Assembly: GCA_017394885.1 (NCBI GenBank)
Contig: JAFPWO010000026.1
Coordinates: 1-58,376, forward strand
Reading direction: 5' to 3'
Source of the DNA: Lachnospiraceae bacterium
Lineage (GTDB): Bacteria; Bacillota; Clostridia; Lachnospirales; Lachnospiraceae
DNA: 58,376 nt
Shown here: positions 48,171-56,585 of the stretch, piece by piece
How the letters are laid out: every line of letters starts with the position of its first letter
How positions within the stretch are numbered: position 1 is the first letter of the stretch
Program-made: the position numbers and the translations under genes
The notes under the pieces: generated by a model
Databases searched by the model: none
What the model saw: only the letters and a program-made list of their open reading frames with translations
What the model was told of the DNA's origin: nothing

Positions 48171-49457
48171 ATGGCATACAACAAAAAACTGAACGATGCA
48201 GTCCAGGCACTTCATGAGGAAGCGGTTAAGGTGCTTCAGGATGTCGTTCGTATAGACAGTACGACTGGCATTGAACAGGAAGCGCAGAACTATATGGAAA
48301 AGCTGATGAAGGAGATCGGTTTTGACAAGGTTGATGTCTGGTGCCCTACGCAGGAAGAGCTGAGTCCCTTAAGCCGTTACGGCGGCTCGGGGGCTTCAAC
48401 GCAAGAACTGGGAACTCGTCCCAATGTTGTCGGTACCGTGAAAGGTTCCGGCGGCGGAAGATCCCTCATCTTAAATGGCCATATCGATACTGTTCCGGTC
48501 TATCATCCTGAAGTATGGCGCTTTGAACCGTGGTCTGCCACAATCGATGAGGATGGCAAGCTTTTTGGCCGCGGTTCAACAGATATGAAGAGTGGCTTGC
48601 TTGCCGCCACCATGGCAGTGAAGGCTATAAAAAAAGCAGGGATCAAGCTGAAGGGAGACTTGGTATTAGAGAGTGTCATTTGTGAGGAACGTGGAGGATG
48701 CGGCTCTCTGGCCTGCTTGCAGCGCGGGTATGATCATGCAGACGGCGCGATTATTATGGAGCCGACTAACACCAGAGTGTGTACGGCAGAGACCGGCACC
48801 ATGCTGATGCGGATCACCGTTGAAGGAAAACCTGCACACGGCAGTGCGCCTTATGCCGGTGTGAGCGCTATTGAGAAGTGGTGCTACATCATGGGAAAAA
48901 TCAATGAATGGGACCGCGCCCGTCATGAAGCCGCGGAAGATCAGCATGATCCCCGTTTTAAAGATTACCAGATGGTAGCTCCTGTCTGCTTTGGTATGGT
49001 CCACGCCGGCAACTGGACAGCAATGTTGCCGAATGAACTGGTTGCGGAAGGCCGTCTTGGATTTATGACGGATCAGACCGTGGATTCCATCCGCGCGGAA
49101 TTTGAACAGCTGCTGCAGGATATTTCCAAGGATGATGAATGGTTGAGCGTACATCCCCCGAAGGTGGAATGGATGCCGATGTCCTGGGATGCTTTCAATA
49201 TCAAAGGCAGCCACCCGCTCCCGGATACCCTTCAGGCAGCCATCAGGGATCTTGGCATGGATGATACCCTGACTGCGATTCCTTACGGAACAGATGTAAA
49301 GTACTTCATCGAAGCAAACATTCCGTGCATTCTTTACGGACCCGGCATCATCACCCTGGCGCACTATGACAATGAATATGTCGCCGTAAAAGATTATCTT
49401 TGCGAGATCGCTTCTCTGGCAGAGTTTATTATCCGCTGGTGCGGAACAGAAGAATAA
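48171..49457 (+). CDS. M20-family deacylase (ArgE/DapE type)
   Basis: A 428-residue zinc amidohydrolase. Metal and catalytic motifs are GHIDTVPV (His and catalytic Asp), GRGSTDMKSG (bridging Asp), ICEERGGCGS (Glu general base and ligand), EPTNTRV (Asp/Glu ligand position) and the late HYDNEY His. GKPAHGSAPYAGVSAIEKW is the dimerisation-domain His. It removes an acyl or similar group from an amino compound in the cytoplasm. It is the first gene of an operon with TRAP uptake and an acylating aldehyde dehydrogenase, so the imported substrate may be an N-acylated amine or acid. GGAGG lies nine bases before the ATG. Confidence 0.92.
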   Translation: MAYNKKLNDAVQALHEEAVKVLQDVVRIDSTTGIEQEAQNYMEKLMKEIGFDKVDVWCPTQEELSPLSRYGGSGASTQELGTRPNVVGTVKGSGGGRSLILNGHIDTVPVYHPEVWRFEPWSATIDEDGKLFGRGSTDMKSGLLAATMAVKAIKKAGIKLKGDLVLESVICEERGGCGSLACLQRGYDHADGAIIMEPTNTRVCTAETGTMLMRITVEGKPAHGSAPYAGVSAIEKWCYIMGKINEWDRARHEAAEDQHDPRFKDYQMVAPVCFGMVHAGNWTAMLPNELVAEGRLGFMTDQTVDSIRAEFEQLLQDISKDDEWLSVHPPKVEWMPMSWDAFNIKGSHPLPDTLQAAIRDLGMDDTLTAIPYGTDVKYFIEANIPCILYGPGIITLAHYDNEYVAVKDYLCEIASLAEFIIRWCGTEE

Positions 49458-49497
49458 TTATCCGGATTTACCGGACACAATAAAAAGGAGGAATAAC

Positions 49498-50547
49498 ATG
49501 AAAAAACTTATTGCATTCGTTCTTGCTGTTGGCTTGGTGCTCAGTCTTGCGGCTTGCGGCGGCCAGACAAATGGTACGACCAAAGGTGCAGACGCAGATA
49601 CCACAAAGAGCGCGGATACCGATACCACAGCAGCTTCTCAGCAAGCGGAGCACACCTACCAGCTTGGCGTAGCTCAGGAGGATTCCAACCCCTACAGCCA
49701 AGGCGCGTACTATTTCGAAAAGCTGGTTGAAGAGAAATCCAATGGTCGGATCCAGATCGAAGTCATCACTGCCGGTGCTTTGGGCGGTGAGGAAGACATG
49801 ACGGAAGGCGTCAGTATTGGCACACACGATATGTGTCTGACATCCAATGCTCCTCTGGCTGTGTTCGATGAACGCTTCAGCCTGTTCGACCTGCCGTTCA
49901 TTTTCACGAGCATTGATCAAGTCGATGTTGTCCTTGACGGTGAGATTGGCCGTGGTTTGCTGGATGGACTGGAGTCCTCCGGGATCAAGGGCCTGTCCTA
50001 TTTTGAAAACGGTTTCCGCAACATTACTTCCAACAAGCCTATCAATTCAATTGATGACATTAAGGGAATGAAGCTGCGTACCATGTCCAATCCTTCCCAT
50101 GTTCAGTACTGGAAAGATGCTGGTGCCAACCCTACTCCAATGACTTGGGGCGAAGTCTACACTGCTCTGCAGCAGGGCACCATCGACGGTCAGGAAAACC
50201 CGCTGCTGGCGATCAAGGGCAATAAGATCTATGAAGTGAATAAGTACATCGCCATGACTCAGCACGTCTATACCCCTGTTGAATTGATCATGAACCTTAA
50301 CAAGTTTAACGAACTTTCTGCTGATGACCAGAAGCTGCTTCTGGACTGCGCTCAGGAAGCTGCCGTCTACGAACGCGGTATAGCCCGTGAGATTAATGTT
50401 GACGTGAAGTTCTTTACGGATATGGGCATTACCGTAACCTATCCCGATGTTGCTCCGTTCCAGGCTGCCGCTGCTAATGTCTGGAAAGAATACGGCGCGA
50501 ATGTTCAGGATTTGATCGAACAGATTCAAGCTCTGAATAATAAGTAA
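49498..50547 (+). CDS. dctP: TRAP transporter substrate-binding lipoprotein DctP
   Basis: A 349-residue extracytoplasmic receptor. The signal peptide ends in lipobox SLAAC (Cys20), followed by a Thr/Asp/Ala-rich tether (GADADTTKSADTDTTAASQQ). The DctP domain starts TYQLGVAQEDSNPYSQGAYY. The carboxylate-binding arginine is in IKGMKLRTMSNPSHV, and WGEVYTALQQGTIDGQENPL is a strong family motif. It delivers an organic acid to the DctQM permease. AAGGAGG precedes the ATG. Confidence 0.95.
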   Translation: MKKLIAFVLAVGLVLSLAACGGQTNGTTKGADADTTKSADTDTTAASQQAEHTYQLGVAQEDSNPYSQGAYYFEKLVEEKSNGRIQIEVITAGALGGEEDMTEGVSIGTHDMCLTSNAPLAVFDERFSLFDLPFIFTSIDQVDVVLDGEIGRGLLDGLESSGIKGLSYFENGFRNITSNKPINSIDDIKGMKLRTMSNPSHVQYWKDAGANPTPMTWGEVYTALQQGTIDGQENPLLAIKGNKIYEVNKYIAMTQHVYTPVELIMNLNKFNELSADDQKLLLDCAQEAAVYERGIAREINVDVKFFTDMGITVTYPDVAPFQAAAANVWKEYGANVQDLIEQIQALNNK

Positions 50548-50564
50548 TCAATGACTTTTCGAGC

Positions 50565-50594
50565 AGAGGCGTCGGAAACGCATCCGGCGCCTCT
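50565..50594 (+). other. Hairpin between dctP and dctQ
   Basis: AGAGGCG.CGG pairs with CCG.CGCCTCT around AAACGCAT, followed by CTAAAAAAAGGAGG. It has no T-tract and may stabilise the dctP part of the mRNA. Confidence 0.5.
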
Positions 50595-50616
50595 CTAAAA
50601 AAAGGAGGAAAAGTGA

Positions 50617-51105
50617 GTGAAAAGAGTTCTTGACCTCACGGATAAATTTATTGAATACCTGATGCTTCTCCTTATTTCAGTCATGTTGATTGTCGGATTC
50701 GCACAGGTCTTCTGCCGTTATGTGCTCTCAAACAGCCTTTCCTGGTCGGAAGAGTTGATGCGTTTTATTTATGTCTGGGTCATTATGATCGGTATTAATT
50801 TGGGTATCCGTCATAAAAGCCTTGCGGCAATAACTGCTCTGTCAGATATTATTGCCAAGAAAAGCAAAATCGCGGCTAAGACAATGAGTATTGTCTGTCT
50901 GCTGGTTCAGTTATTTGTTTGCGTGATTCTATCCTGGTATGGCTATCAGTATATGGTGACCGCAAAACAGACATCGGCAGCTATGCTGATCCCAATGAAG
51001 TATGTCTATGTTGCGCTTCCGCTCGGTGGTTTTCTCGGTGTGATCTATACGGTTGAGAGTATGATCTCCTGGGCGAAAGGTTTAAAGATAGGAGAAGATA
51101 AATAA
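50617..51105 (+). CDS. dctQ: TRAP transporter small permease DctQ
   Basis: A 162-residue four-helix membrane protein: FIEYLMLLLISVMLIVGFAQ, IYVWVIMIGINLGIRHKSLA, IVCLLVQLFVCVILSWYGYQ and VYVALPLGGFLGVIYTVESM. SLSWSEELMRFIYVW is the DctQ signature. A GTG at 50617 follows GGAGGAAAA; a GTG at 50613 is out of frame. Its stop overlaps the dctM start by one base (TAATG). Confidence 0.94.
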   Translation: MKRVLDLTDKFIEYLMLLLISVMLIVGFAQVFCRYVLSNSLSWSEELMRFIYVWVIMIGINLGIRHKSLAAITALSDIIAKKSKIAAKTMSIVCLLVQLFVCVILSWYGYQYMVTAKQTSAAMLIPMKYVYVALPLGGFLGVIYTVESMISWAKGLKIGEDK

Positions 51106-52409
51106 TGGGTACCTTGGGAACTATTCTGGTTGTCGGTGCGGTTGTTTTTATTCTCATTGGTGTTCCTGTTGCTTATGCCATGACGTCTGCGGGTCTGATG
51201 ACGCTAATCGCTAAAGGCACGTCGCTCATGGTTTTCCCGCAGCAAATGTTTAAGTCCTGCAACTCTTTCCCGTTGATGGCGATCCTGTACTTCGTGGTTG
51301 CCGGTGATCTGATGATGCAGGGCGGTATTTCCAAACGTCTGATCGATATGGCCAGGATCATTTTTGGCTGGCTGCGCGGTGCACTGTCAATCATCTGCTT
51401 TATTACCTGCGCTTTCTTCGGTGCAATTTCCGGATCAGGTCTGGCAACCAGCGCTGCGATCGGTGGCATTATGTTCCCGGAAATGACGAAGAACGGGGAC
51501 TATGAGAATGACTATGCAGCGGCTATTCTTGCTGTAGGCGGTACGCTCGGTCTGATGATCCCTCCTTCTATTCCGTTGATTTTATACGGCACAGCGACAG
51601 ATACGTCCATCGGTGATCTTTTCCTCGGCGTGGTATTTCCTGGTCTGCTTATGATGTGTGTTTATCTGATCACTAGTCAGATCATTATTTTGAAAAAAGG
51701 TTATGCCAAGATCCCGAAAAAAGATCCTAATGCACCTGTCATCAGCGGAAAAGAAAAAATGAAAAAAGACCTGAAGACTGTACTGAACGGAATTCCGGCA
51801 CTGCTTAGCCCGGTCATCATTCTGGGAACGATCTATGGCGGTGTCTGCACCCCGACGGAATCTGCTATTATTGCCTGCATTTATTCCGTGATTGTTGGTG
51901 TGTTCGTCTATAAAGAGCTGAACTGGAAGACCTTTAAGAGAGCGATCATCAACTCCGCGGAAACCAGTGCGGTCATTATGTTCCTGATCGCGGCGGCTGC
52001 TTTCTTTGGCTGGGCCATGACGACAATCAATCTGACCCATAAAATCACAGATGCGCTGATGCAGTTCTGCACTTCAAAGTTTATGTTCCTGCTTGTCGTG
52101 AACATTTTCTATCTGATCTGCGGCATGCTTATGGAGACCGGTACAGTGATCCTGCTTGCGGTACCGCTGCTGTTCCCTGTTGCCAAGGCATTCGGTATTG
52201 ATCCAGTGCACTTTGGCGTTATCACCAACTGCAACCTTGCTGTCGGTTTGTTTACACCGCCTTTCGGAACCGGAGTATTTCTGATGGCAGGAAAATACAA
52301 CCTTTCCGTAACAACAGTGTTCAAGCGCTGCCTGCCATTTATTCTTGCGGCGATCATAGGCCTTGCTCTGATTACTTATGTTCCGGGTATTTCAGGAATC
52401 TTGTTATAA
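51105..52409 (+). CDS. dctM: TRAP transporter large permease DctM
   Basis: A 434-residue membrane protein with about 12 helices. The conserved start VFILIGVPVAYAMTSAGLM, FFGAISGSGLATSAAIGGIM, PPSIPLILYGTATDTSIGDL, and the C-terminal NCNLAVGLFTPPFGTGVFLM are hallmark DctM elements. It drives Na+-coupled uptake of the ligand handed over by DctP. It is followed after three bases by the NTF2-like gene. Confidence 0.96.
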   Translation: MGTLGTILVVGAVVFILIGVPVAYAMTSAGLMTLIAKGTSLMVFPQQMFKSCNSFPLMAILYFVVAGDLMMQGGISKRLIDMARIIFGWLRGALSIICFITCAFFGAISGSGLATSAAIGGIMFPEMTKNGDYENDYAAAILAVGGTLGLMIPPSIPLILYGTATDTSIGDLFLGVVFPGLLMMCVYLITSQIIILKKGYAKIPKKDPNAPVISGKEKMKKDLKTVLNGIPALLSPVIILGTIYGGVCTPTESAIIACIYSVIVGVFVYKELNWKTFKRAIINSAETSAVIMFLIAAAAFFGWAMTTINLTHKITDALMQFCTSKFMFLLVVNIFYLICGMLMETGTVILLAVPLLFPVAKAFGIDPVHFGVITNCNLAVGLFTPPFGTGVFLMAGKYNLSVTTVFKRCLPFILAAIIGLALITYVPGISGILL

Positions 52410-52412
52410 AGA

Positions 52413-53138
52413 ATGTGTAAGAAAAACATGGAAGAATTGTTAAAGGTAATTGACCGCTTTTATTCCGGTGACCGGACATGTGTTTATGAAAAAGCCCGCT
52501 GCCTGAGCGGAGACGGGAAAGAAATTCAGGTCTCACCGATCGAAGGCTCGGAACGTGCGGGAAGGACTTTTGCCCGTGTTGACTGCATCTCTGACCGGCT
52601 TGCTTATGTGCTGGTGGAAGGCAGGACAGTAGAGGGTTATCGCAGCGAAGTCCTGGGACTGATCAAGTCAGCGGGAAAGTGGCAGATTATGGCTATGTTG
52701 AAGGCCGATACGCCGTACTGGTTTCATAATCTGTATCGCTCTTTTGACGAATCGCAGAAAGATATTGATTTAATTTACGGGCTCCTAATGCGCTACTGCC
52801 ATGATGTTTATCTGATGGACGCGCCGGACTGCCTTGGGCTGTTCTGGGATGACTGCAGAATGTATCATCCGAACCAGGATGACAGTTTTACGGATGTGGA
52901 GATCCAGGTGCTGCACGAGCGCTGGAGGAATATGCCGGATCCGCAAGAGCTGGGGATCAAAGAATTCTCACGGATCTACCATGTGGAACTGCTGGACGAA
53001 AATACGGCTGTGGCGAAGCTGGGATGTGCCAAACTGAACAATTACTTCTTTGACTACCACTTCCTGATCAAAGTTAACGGTGAGTGGAAGATGGCCAACA
53101 AAATGACTCAGGGCCTCCATACCGGAGACTTAGTATAA
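52413..53138 (+). CDS. Tandem NTF2/SnoaL-like (lumazine-binding-like) protein
   Basis: A 241-residue cytoplasmic protein that appears to hold two NTF2-like alpha+beta cone domains. The first is about residues 5-95 (KVIDRFYSGDRTCVYEKARC, ending KSAGKWQIMAMLKAD); the second is about 120-238 (YGLLMRYCHDVYLMDAPDCL, ending LIKVNGEWKMANKMTQGLH). 'GKWQIM' and 'GEWKMA' are the equivalent final strands. Such domains bind or isomerise small molecules (SnoaL, ketosteroid isomerase, limonene epoxide hydrolase). The product of this operon's pathway is a likely ligand. No catalytic residue can be named. Spacing of three bases to dctM implies coupling. Confidence 0.78.
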   Translation: MCKKNMEELLKVIDRFYSGDRTCVYEKARCLSGDGKEIQVSPIEGSERAGRTFARVDCISDRLAYVLVEGRTVEGYRSEVLGLIKSAGKWQIMAMLKADTPYWFHNLYRSFDESQKDIDLIYGLLMRYCHDVYLMDAPDCLGLFWDDCRMYHPNQDDSFTDVEIQVLHERWRNMPDPQELGIKEFSRIYHVELLDENTAVAKLGCAKLNNYFFDYHFLIKVNGEWKMANKMTQGLHTGDLV

Positions 53139-53156
53139 GCTAAAGAGGAAAAAGCG

Positions 53157-54524
53157 ATGAATGAACAGGAATATTTAAGGGAGCTGGTAGCGAAAGCCCG
53201 GGTGGCGCAGGCGGAATTTGAGACCTATCCTCAGGAGCGGGTGGATGCGGCCTGCCGCGCGGTCTGTAAGGTGATCTATGACAATGCAGAAGAGCTGGCA
53301 CGTATGGCGGTGGATGAGACCGGGATGGGCCGTTATGACAGCAAGATCGCAAAGTGCCGCAATAAATCCAAGACTGTCTGGTACGGGATGAAGGGCAAGA
53401 AGAGCCGAGGGATCATTGAATATGACGAGGCGACCGGCATCGCCAAGGTAGCGAAGCCCATCGGCGTAATCGGCTCCGTGGCACCGACCACGAACCCCGT
53501 CATCACCCTGATGCATAACTCTGCCTGCGCAATGAAGTGCGGCAACGCGGTAATCATCAGCCCGCATCCTCGCGCGAAGAATACCGCGGTGAGAACGGTG
53601 CAACTGATGAATGAAGCGTTGGCGAAGTTGAATATGCCTGAGAATCTGATCCAGCTGATCCCGGAACCGACAATCGAGCTTTCCGCGGGTCTGATGGGTG
53701 CAGTGGATCTGTGTATCTGCACGGGCGGCCCCAGCATGGTCAGGGCAGCGTATTCTTCCGGTAAGCCGGCTATCGGTGTGGGCCAGGGCAATGTGCAGGT
53801 CCTGATCGACAGAGATGTGGACGTAAAAAGCGCAGTGGAGATGGTCATTGACGGCCGCACCTTCGACAACGGCGTGCTCTGTACCTGCGAGCAGAACATG
53901 ATCGTCCCGGAAGAAAAGCGTGCGGAAGTAATCGAACACGCAAAGAACGCAGGCGCTTATATGATCGATGATCCAAAGGACGCGCAGGCGTTGCGCGACG
54001 CTATGTTCCCCTTCGGTAAACTGAACAAGGATGTCGTCGGTGCCACCCCTCAGGCAATCGGCGCGCTGGCAGGTCTGGAGATTCCGGAAGGAGCCCGCTG
54101 TATACTCTGCCGTACGGAAGGCATTGCTTTTGATGAAGTGCTTGCCAAAGAAAAACTGTGCCCGGTACTGGCGCTGTTTACCTATGATACCTGGGAAAAT
54201 GCCGTGGAGATCGCCCGTGCGAACCTGAACATGGAAGGTGCCGGCCATAGCTGCGTGATCCATTCCAACAACAAAGATCATGTGGAATATGTGACCAGGC
54301 GCGTGAATGTGTCCCGTTACGCGGTCAATCAGGTGGGCGGCACCTGTCTGGGTGGCGCGCTCACGAACGGCCTGAACCCTACCACCACGCTCGGCTGCGG
54401 CACCTGGGGCAACAACAGCATCAGTGAGAACATTTACTATCACAATCTGATGAATGTTTCCCGCGTCTCCTATGTCATAAAAGACGGCTATATCCCCACG
54501 GATGAAGAGATCTGGGCGGAATAG
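53157..54524 (+). CDS. CoA-acylating aldehyde dehydrogenase
   Basis: A 455-residue enzyme of the acylating branch of the aldehyde dehydrogenase superfamily (EutE/AdhE-N/SauS). The catalytic Cys is in FDNGVLCTCEQNMIV. VAPTTNPVITLMHNSACAMK and ISPHPRAKNTA are typical of the acylating group, as is the absence of the hydrolytic Glu motif. It oxidises an aldehyde to an acyl-CoA with NAD(P)+. The closest remembered family members act on acetaldehyde, propionaldehyde or sulfoacetaldehyde; the TRAP/M20 setting suggests a charged small substrate, but this is inference. No microcompartment shell genes or encapsulation peptide were seen. AAGAGG precedes the ATG. Last gene of the operon. Confidence 0.92.
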   Translation: MNEQEYLRELVAKARVAQAEFETYPQERVDAACRAVCKVIYDNAEELARMAVDETGMGRYDSKIAKCRNKSKTVWYGMKGKKSRGIIEYDEATGIAKVAKPIGVIGSVAPTTNPVITLMHNSACAMKCGNAVIISPHPRAKNTAVRTVQLMNEALAKLNMPENLIQLIPEPTIELSAGLMGAVDLCICTGGPSMVRAAYSSGKPAIGVGQGNVQVLIDRDVDVKSAVEMVIDGRTFDNGVLCTCEQNMIVPEEKRAEVIEHAKNAGAYMIDDPKDAQALRDAMFPFGKLNKDVVGATPQAIGALAGLEIPEGARCILCRTEGIAFDEVLAKEKLCPVLALFTYDTWENAVEIARANLNMEGAGHSCVIHSNNKDHVEYVTRRVNVSRYAVNQVGGTCLGGALTNGLNPTTTLGCGTWGNNSISENIYYHNLMNVSRVSYVIKDGYIPTDEEIWAE

Positions 54525-54552
54525 CTGCTGAAAAAGAAGTGTGAACAATAAT

Positions 54553-54591
54553 AAACCGCTCTTTCGGTGTCGGAAGCCGGAAGGGCGGTTT
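54553..54591 (+). terminator. Terminator of the catabolic operon
   Basis: AAACCGC..CTTTCGG pairs with CCGGAAG..GCGGTTT around a short loop, followed by GTCATTT. It lies 28 bases after the dehydrogenase stop. Confidence 0.7.
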
Positions 54592-54678
54592 GTCATTTAA
54601 CCAGTTCGGAAGGCATACCTATTTAGTCTACGTCGTTGGGCATCGGGCCTTCAAACCAATGCGCAGCACTCGTATTTG

Positions 54679-54948
54679 CTAGGCAGTTAATACGTTGCTC
54701 CTTTTGGGGAACTCACATAGTAACACTTGGATTTGGCTTCTATATAAGTCCTGGCAATACTTGCTGGAGTTCTTTAAACTATGGTTCCTCTGAACCTTGA
54801 TTTCGTAATTCCCGCGCATATAGGCTATGGCTTCCTGCGCCTCTGCCTCGGTAAGCGGATGATGGTCGGAAGGCCAGGTCCGGGCGACTTCTGCCAGATC
54901 GTCCTCCGTTACAAAATGGAGGATCAGGTTTTCTGTCTGATGATCCAT
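54679..54948 (-). pseudogene. Truncated GNAT acetyltransferase remnant
   Basis: The first 50 residues (MDHQTENLILHFVTEDDLAE, TWPSDHHPLTEAEAQEAIAY) read as the N-terminus of a GNAT-family N-acetyltransferase. Then the frame turns into unrelated sequence, and no acetyl-CoA-binding motif follows. Short protein-like stretches in other frames lie just beyond (SAAHWFEGPMPNDVD ending at a stop near 54625), as expected after deletions and frameshifts. Together they suggest a decayed gene or genes. Confidence 0.6.
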
Positions 54949-54963
54949 AGTATTCTTTTGATA

Positions 54964-55094
54964 TCAGTATCCGTCCGGGATCCTGATATAGCATCTGATA
55001 TACTCATCCTTCGGGCGTTCGATGATCCCTGGCTACCTCCGCCAGGTGTTTTCTTGTTGCCTTTTCCACGGCGATCCTGCCTCCCAATGCCTTT
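54964..55094 (-). pseudogene. Decayed reading-frame fragment
   Basis: In one frame this stretch reads CEKALGGRIAVEKATRKHLA and then stops. In another it continues DEYIRCYIRIPDGY to a stop at 54964. It looks like a protein C-terminus broken by a frameshift. The family is not recognised. It sits between the peptidase gene and the GNAT remnant, so this corner is a graveyard of fragments. Confidence 0.4.
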
Positions 55095-55760
55095 TCACAT
55101 ATCCGGAACGTCCAATGAATCCCATTCCCGTATCTCACCCTTGTCGATCCAATGGATATTTCCGATCTTCCATACAGCGCCGGCTTTGATAAAGATCGCG
55201 CTTTCATCCTCCATGGCGGCCACCGGCCGGATCTTGGAGATTTCTTTCAGCGCCGGAAGAAACCATGCGTCTTCGGTATAGTGCCCTTTTGTGATGATAT
55301 CGGTCAGTCCAAGCCCTTTTTGCAGCGTCTTTGACTCCCAGACCTCGGCCACGGATCGCCCCATGTTCATGGATCCCGCACTGACCCCGAGGATCACGGC
55401 GCGGCTCGCCCGAAGCGCCGGGATCAGCCCGAGATCGCGGATCAGCGCCATCTGCAGGGTCACGTCCCCGCCCATCAGGAAGATACAGTCCGCCGCCCGT
55501 ACCAGTTTCACAGCGTCCTCTGCACTCGTTCGCCGGTCGATCACACGATGGCCCGCGAACGCCATGCCGCGTTCCGCAAACATCTCATGCATCCCGTCGC
55601 TGTCATCATCGTTCCGGGCGTGATCTTCGGGCCAGGCACTGATAAAAGCAAGGCTTTCCCGCCGGGGCAGGTTTTCCCGGAGCACCAGCGCGATCTCATC
55701 GGGAAAATGATGCGTCGGAAAGCCGCTGAACAGCCCTAACAGTTTTGCATTCACAGCCAT
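55095..55760 (-). CDS. Peptidase E-like (S51) class I glutamine amidotransferase-fold protein
   Basis: A 221-residue cytoplasmic protein. The nucleophile elbow GVSAGSMNMG carries the serine of the S51 dipeptidase family, preceded by IFLMGGDVTLQMALI (oxyanion/strand region) and followed by GHYTEDAWFLPALKEISK with a His. Substrate preference in the family is Asp-X dipeptides (peptidase E) or cyanophycin-type dipeptides; neither can be chosen. The first gene of this strand is the YoaP-type GNAT, 14 bases upstream. Confidence 0.87.
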   Translation of the reverse strand: MAVNAKLLGLFSGFPTHHFPDEIALVLRENLPRRESLAFISAWPEDHARNDDDSDGMHEMFAERGMAFAGHRVIDRRTSAEDAVKLVRAADCIFLMGGDVTLQMALIRDLGLIPALRASRAVILGVSAGSMNMGRSVAEVWESKTLQKGLGLTDIITKGHYTEDAWFLPALKEISKIRPVAAMEDESAIFIKAGAVWKIGNIHWIDKGEIREWDSLDVPDM

Positions 55761-55774
55761 TTCACTCCTGATCC

Positions 55775-56521
55775 TTAACGGGCAGCCAGCTTCAAAAACT
55801 TTGTGTCGTTCATCTGTTCATTCGTCAGATACGCTCCGTCAAAGAAGAGCGCATATGTTGTGACAGGCGTTGGTGCATTCTGAGCCTGTTCCCTGCTCAC
55901 GATATGGACGGATCGGAACGGGATGCCATGCTCTTTGGCCGTCTGTTCCACGATGGGAACGTATTTTGCATTGAAGGGGCACTGGTTCGTGTAGTACAAA
56001 ACATATCCGTTATCGTCAACATGCGGATGCTTGGCGCAGTCCTTAAATCCCGGCTTTTTGGCGCCGTCCGAAAAGGGCAGATACCAGAGCTGAATGCCGT
56101 TATCCGATTCATCGCACACGGTAAAGCCTTTGTATTTCAGGAATTTCGGATCGGCAAGGAAAGGCTTTTTCTTTGCCGCGCAAAGGATACACAGTCCCTT
56201 TTTGCCTTTTTCTTTACTGTCTTCGATGCAGGCCTCCAGCAGATCATTGGAATACCCATGCCCTTTGAATGAACCGGAGACCCAGAGGCAATCGATGTAC
56301 ATATAACCGTCGGCCTCGATCGGATTCCATGCGTTCTCTGCCGGGATATACTCGATAAAGCATTTCCCGCGCTCCGTGCTTTTCAGAAATACCAGCCCCT
56401 CATCAAAACGATCGGCAAGCCACGCCTTTTTTGATGATACCTGTACATCCTTGTTGTTGGAGATGGCACAGCAGATATGCTCTTTATCCAGATTTTCTTT
56501 TGTGACCGCAACGTATTCCAT
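55775..56521 (-). CDS. GNAT acetyltransferase with C-terminal YoaP-like domain
   Basis: A 248-residue protein: residues about 1-150 form a GNAT fold (YIDCLWVSGSFKGHGYSNDL is the acetyl-CoA-binding strand/loop with the Q/RxxGxG/A analogue GHGYSN), and residues about 160-248 match YoaP-type domains (YYTNQCPFNAKYVPIVEQTA with a thioredoxin-like region, VTTYALFFDGAYLTNEQMND). The ATG at 56521 is chosen because AAGGGAAAAGAG lies before it. Substrate unknown. It lies before the peptidase gene on the same strand. Confidence 0.86.
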   Translation of the reverse strand: MEYVAVTKENLDKEHICCAISNNKDVQVSSKKAWLADRFDEGLVFLKSTERGKCFIEYIPAENAWNPIEADGYMYIDCLWVSGSFKGHGYSNDLLEACIEDSKEKGKKGLCILCAAKKKPFLADPKFLKYKGFTVCDESDNGIQLWYLPFSDGAKKPGFKDCAKHPHVDDNGYVLYYTNQCPFNAKYVPIVEQTAKEHGIPFRSVHIVSREQAQNAPTPVTTYALFFDGAYLTNEQMNDTKFLKLAAR

Positions 56522-56585
56522 CTCTTTTCCCTTCAAAATGTTCCTGTACCCGATTCTCCGCAGCGTTTATACAAGCCGGAATTTG

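Noticed and set aside
53157..54524. Naming the aldehyde dehydrogenase sulfoacetaldehyde dehydrogenase (sauS) and the cluster a taurine/sulfoacetate pathway
   Set aside because: The acylating dehydrogenase fold is clear, but no taurine aminotransferase, sulfolyase, sulfite exporter or CoA ligase is present, and motifs do not separate the substrates by eye.
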